Positions 62,253 to 64,000 of a stretch of 64,000 nucleotides of DNA are shown piece after piece (position 1 is the first letter of the stretch; every line of letters starts with the position of its first letter). The stretch is taken from NCBI RefSeq assembly GCF_025698545.1, contig NC_068569.1, positions 1,426,001-1,490,000 on the forward strand, given 5' to 3'. The notes beneath the pieces were generated by a model. The model worked only from the letters and a program-made list of their open reading frames with translations, was not told where the DNA came from and ran no database searches. The position numbers and the translations under genes are program-made. The DNA comes from Gossypium raimondii (taxonomy: Eukaryota > Streptophyta > Magnoliopsida > Malvales > Malvaceae).

Positions 62253-62978
62253 ATAGGTACTTCATTCAAGCCTTTCCTATTCCGACGGTCCAACATGGAT
62301 TCTCACTTTTTAATATTTTATAATTTATTCGAAATCAAATCACAATTTCCAATATTTCAGTCCAATACCATAACAAATTTAATAATTCGATTCGAACTAC
62401 TTCAAATTTTACTCGACAATCATATATCCCCAATTCAAGCTAATTTTGTTCAATTCAACTATCAATACTAAATTTCTAATTGTTAAATAACTATTTCATA
62501 TTCAACCATTTATCATATATTATAACAAAATATTAAAAATAATTATAAACGATGTATTATTTACATACAACTTACCTCGATGCAAAATGTAGTGATTTTG
62601 CAATTTAATCCGAAATCTTTTCCTTTCCCCGGTTGAGATTGATTCCACGTTCTTCTTGATCTATAATATCAAATTTAGCTTGTTTAATATTCACATTTAT
62701 CCAAAACAGCCCTCGACTCATTTTTGGCAAAATTACAATTTTACCCCTAAACTTTTGCATATTTTCACTTTTATCCCAAAGCTCGGAAATTAAACTTCAT
62801 CCCTTATTATTATGTTTTATGACATGCTGAACATTTTTCCCTTCTATGGTAACATCAAATTCCCACTCTAACACTTACTTGTGAACATTAGGTATTTTTA
62901 CCGATTATGTTGTTTTATTCGGTTTCACTTAAAATCGACTAGTAAAAGTTGTTTAACATAATTTCAAACTTCATAAAT

Positions 62979-63061
62979 ATTTATCACTCTGGCAAGTTTT
63001 ACACCTTTTCAATTTAGGCTATTTTATCACTCTGGCAAGTTTTACACCTTTTCAATTTAGT
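62979..63061. repeat. Direct tandem duplication in LTR C
   Basis: The phrase 'tttatcactctggcaagttt' plus 'tacaccttttcaatttag' occurs twice head to tail. Confidence 0.85.
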
Positions 63062-64000
63062 CCTTTTTAACTAATTAACTATCAAAACGTTAAAATTTTC
63101 TAACGAAACTTTAATACTAACTTAAATACACTCCATAAATATTTATGGCCTGGTTTATGAAATTGAGTTCTCGATACCTCGTTTTTGAAACCACTTAACC
63201 TAATAAATTATTTTAAAACACAAATCACTAATTAAAAAATCTTTCTAAAATCACACTTAACTCATAAATAATAAATAATAAAATTTTTGAACTCACTCAT
63301 CGAATTTAGTGGTCTTGAACCACTATTTCTGACACTACTAAAAATTGGGTTGTTACTTACTAGTGGTCTTGAACCACTGTTTTTGACACCACTGAAAATT
63401 AGACTGTTACAGTAAGTGTTTAATATGAACCAAGGCATGTGTGTATGAAATTTATTGAAATGGTGATACATGGAAAACATGATATGTTATGAAGGATGAT
63501 AAATCCAATTAGATCATTCTCAAGTATAATGGTTATTTATGTTAAGTTCACATGAATTATATTCAATTATGCTAACATGTGTTGTTGGTGGTGCTCAGGC
63601 TTGTGCCAAGTTGGTGATTGAATTATATCATGTTTAATCTTAATGAAATACACTCAAATTGTAAGTGTTCAATTGGTAATGTGCTTATGTCCATGAAAAG
63701 GTGGAATAAATTCAAGTATGTAATTTATTATGCAATGGATGATTATGTGGTTGATTTTAAAATAGCTATGTTTATATGCACTAGCTTGTAGTCATGGTTG
63801 ATGTTATGCTTATAACTTATGTGTTGTGCATATGAAATGGGTGAAGAAAAGTAATGAAATGGTAAATTCATAGTTGAAATGAAATTTGAGGAAAAAGAAA
63901 GTGATGAGTTTGAATGATGTATTATATGTGGAAACTGGCGATGCTATGGATGAATATACTTATAACATAGATAAATACACTAAGTCGGGAATTGATAATA

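Larger units (their letters stand above)
60748..63411 (+). mobile_element. LTR C: solo LTR of about 2.66 kb
   Basis: It starts TGTAACACCCCCTTACCCGT and ends AGACTGTTACA. It shares landmarks with A and B: 'agctacagaactc' (61313), 'gtcagaacagggga' (61613) and 'aacttacctcgatg' (62570). The flanks gaaac (60743-60747) and gtaag (63412-63416) agree at only three of five bases, so the duplication is decayed or an end is displaced. The last roughly 55 bases are present twice in tandem, which could explain this. It interrupts LTR D. Confidence 0.65.
54361..64000 (-). mobile_element. LTR D: reverse-oriented long LTR, interrupted by A and C, running off the window
   Basis: The segment at 54361-54974 begins TGTAGCAGCCCGTTTTTCAG and contains GTGGTGTCGGAAACAGTGGT. 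This is the reverse complement of the 3' end shared by the plus-strand LTRs ('cgacaccactaaaaattcag' in copy B). It resumes at 60616-60747, with 'ccaggtaagttt' mirroring the 'aacttacctgg' landmark of the others, and again from 63412 to the window end. The left flank aatat (54356-54360) would be the target duplication; the right one lies outside the window. Confidence 0.6.

Overview
This 64 kb window is nuclear DNA of a dicot plant, most likely a cotton relative (Gossypium/Malvaceae). The case for a plant: split genes with GT-AG introns, AT-rich intergenic DNA, plant protein families, a nuclear tRNA-Ser and many plant retrotransposon remnants. The cotton placement is an inference from the look of the repeats and was not tested by search.

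The left and middle part (about 1-50 kb) is gene-bearing. Going left to right it holds: a chloroplast-type heme oxygenase (+), an NADP-dependent alkenal/enone double-bond reductase (+), an intronless TPT-family sugar-phosphate/nucleotide-sugar translocator (+), the telomere-capping CST subunit CTC1 (-, 15 exons, 1283 aa), tRNA-Ser(AGA) (-), a LINE zinc-finger remnant, a replication-type histone H3.1 (-), a small Copia-type LTR element (-), a truncated membrane DnaJ (-), the ribosome-assembly factor RRS1 (+), an Alba-domain nucleic-acid-binding protein (-), a Sel1-repeat protein (-), a small MAPK-substrate-like protein (+), a dynein light chain (-) and a glyoxalase-I-like VOC protein (-). I joined the exons by hand. 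Each multi-exon gene reads in frame from ATG to stop with a length near that of its family, so most look intact.

The right part (about 51-64 kb) is retrotransposon territory. After a cluster of unrecognised short ORFs and a Tourist-like MITE, one long-LTR family has inserted into itself repeatedly. Three LTR copies (about 2.66-2.88 kb, beginning TGTAACA and ending TTACA) lie on the plus strand. They sit inside a reverse-oriented relative, which itself interrupts an older reverse-oriented fragment. No internal gag-pol sequence is seen, so these look like solo LTRs.

The most interesting signal is in these LTRs. About 1.25-1.31 kb from the start of each copy there is a tandem array of short hairpin-forming units, and the unit sequence differs completely between copies although the flanking LTR sequence is recognisably the same.

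The genes do not form one pathway. Two links are worth noting: CTC1 has a perfect E2F-type site just upstream, and the MAPK-substrate gene and the glyoxalase gene are near-neighbours here as I recall their homologues being in Arabidopsis.
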